Assembly (NCBI GenBank): GCA_012510625.1
Contig: JAAZHP010000216.1
Coordinates: 1 to 5,783 of the forward strand
Direction: 5' to 3'
Origin: Bacillota bacterium
GTDB lineage: Bacteria; Bacillota; Dethiobacteria; DTU022
Length of the DNA: 5,783 bases
Within the stretch, counting starts at the first letter, position 1. Every line of letters begins with the position of its first letter. A model generated the notes under the pieces. It worked only from the letters and a program-made list of their open reading frames with translations, had not been told where the DNA came from and made no database searches. A program made the position numbers and the translations under genes. Shown here piece by piece: positions 5,684 to 5,783 of the stretch.

Positions 5684-5782
5684 GTGGGAAAGAGATCCCA
5701 CCCCCGTTTCCGGTTGTAGGCCCGAGCCTGAACCGCTTATCGCTGCCATCTGTGGCTTAAGACTTCCACTTACGACTGGAAG
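5684..5782. other. Non-coding right edge with four consecutive stem-loops
   Basis: Downstream of fni there is no complete gene. Four perfect stems follow one another. GTGGGA/TCCCAC spans 5684-5701 with a 6-nt loop. CGGTT/AACCG spans 5711-5735 and encloses AGGC-CCGA-GCCT. GCCA/TGGC spans 5745-5756 with a 4-nt loop. CTTCCA/TGGAAG spans 5763-5782 with an 8-nt loop. None is followed by a T-run, so the first is not a canonical terminator of the fni transcript. The density suggests a structured RNA or the end of a mobile element. On the reverse strand one frame is open from the window edge to a stop at 5653-5651, possibly the C-terminus of a gene entering from the right. I do not recognise either with confidence. 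Confidence 0.4.
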
Positions 5783-5783
5783 G

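Noticed and set aside
5684..5701. GTGGGA/TCCCAC hairpin as the rho-independent terminator of the operon
   Set aside because: The stem is followed by a C-run (CCCCCG) and only three Ts, not a U-tract, so it does not meet the usual definition.
1..5783. CRISPR array, tRNA or rRNA genes
   Set aside because: No spaced direct repeats of CRISPR size, no recognisable tRNA cloverleaf with T-loop consensus, and no rRNA-like conserved segments were seen on either strand.

Overview
The window looks like a piece of a chromosome from an anaerobic, probably spore-forming clostridial Firmicute of the Peptococcaceae or Thermoanaerobacter type; this assignment is an inference. It rests on four things. IspH is fused to ribosomal protein S1. 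A type 2 isopentenyl-diphosphate isomerase follows directly. The core order cmk - plsC - ispH/rpsA is a clostridial arrangement related to Bacillus ypfB-cmk-ypfD. Finally, there is a close match to the sporulation sigma-H promoter consensus. Nothing in the core looks recently transferred. All genes called are on the + strand and probably form one transcription unit.

Layout. 1-139 is an AT-rich leader with a short heptamer repeat (13-30), a TATAAT hexamer (45-50) and a strong candidate sigma-H promoter (56-84). 140-643 encodes a 167-residue soluble protein that I do not recognise. 671-704 is a hairpin that would bury the ribosome binding site of the next gene. 713-901 encodes a 62-residue single-pass membrane protein resembling the Bacillus YpfB (DUF5359) family. 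972-1646 is cmk. 1661-2275 is a PlsC-type acyltransferase. 2312-4594 is the IspH-S1 fusion. 4595-5671 is fni (type 2 IDI), starting on the base after the preceding stop codon. Its 3' end runs through a second heptamer repeat array (5634-5661). 5672-5783 holds no complete gene but contains four consecutive perfect stem-loops, plus a reverse-strand reading frame open to the window edge. No gap exceeds 300 bases.

How the genes fit together. CMP kinase recycles CMP and dCMP towards CTP, which feeds both CDP-diacylglycerol synthesis (downstream of PlsC) and the CTP-dependent step of the MEP isoprenoid pathway. IspH performs the last MEP step, giving mixed IPP and DMAPP, and Fni interconverts those two products. 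The S1 half of the fusion binds RNA or the ribosome. The cluster thus joins membrane-lipid, isoprenoid and translation functions.

Most content belongs to recognised families. The parts worth a second look are the sigma-H-type promoter, the unknown first gene, the hairpin over the small membrane gene's ribosome binding site, the heptamer repeats at both ends (one translated into the Fni tail), and the structured right edge.
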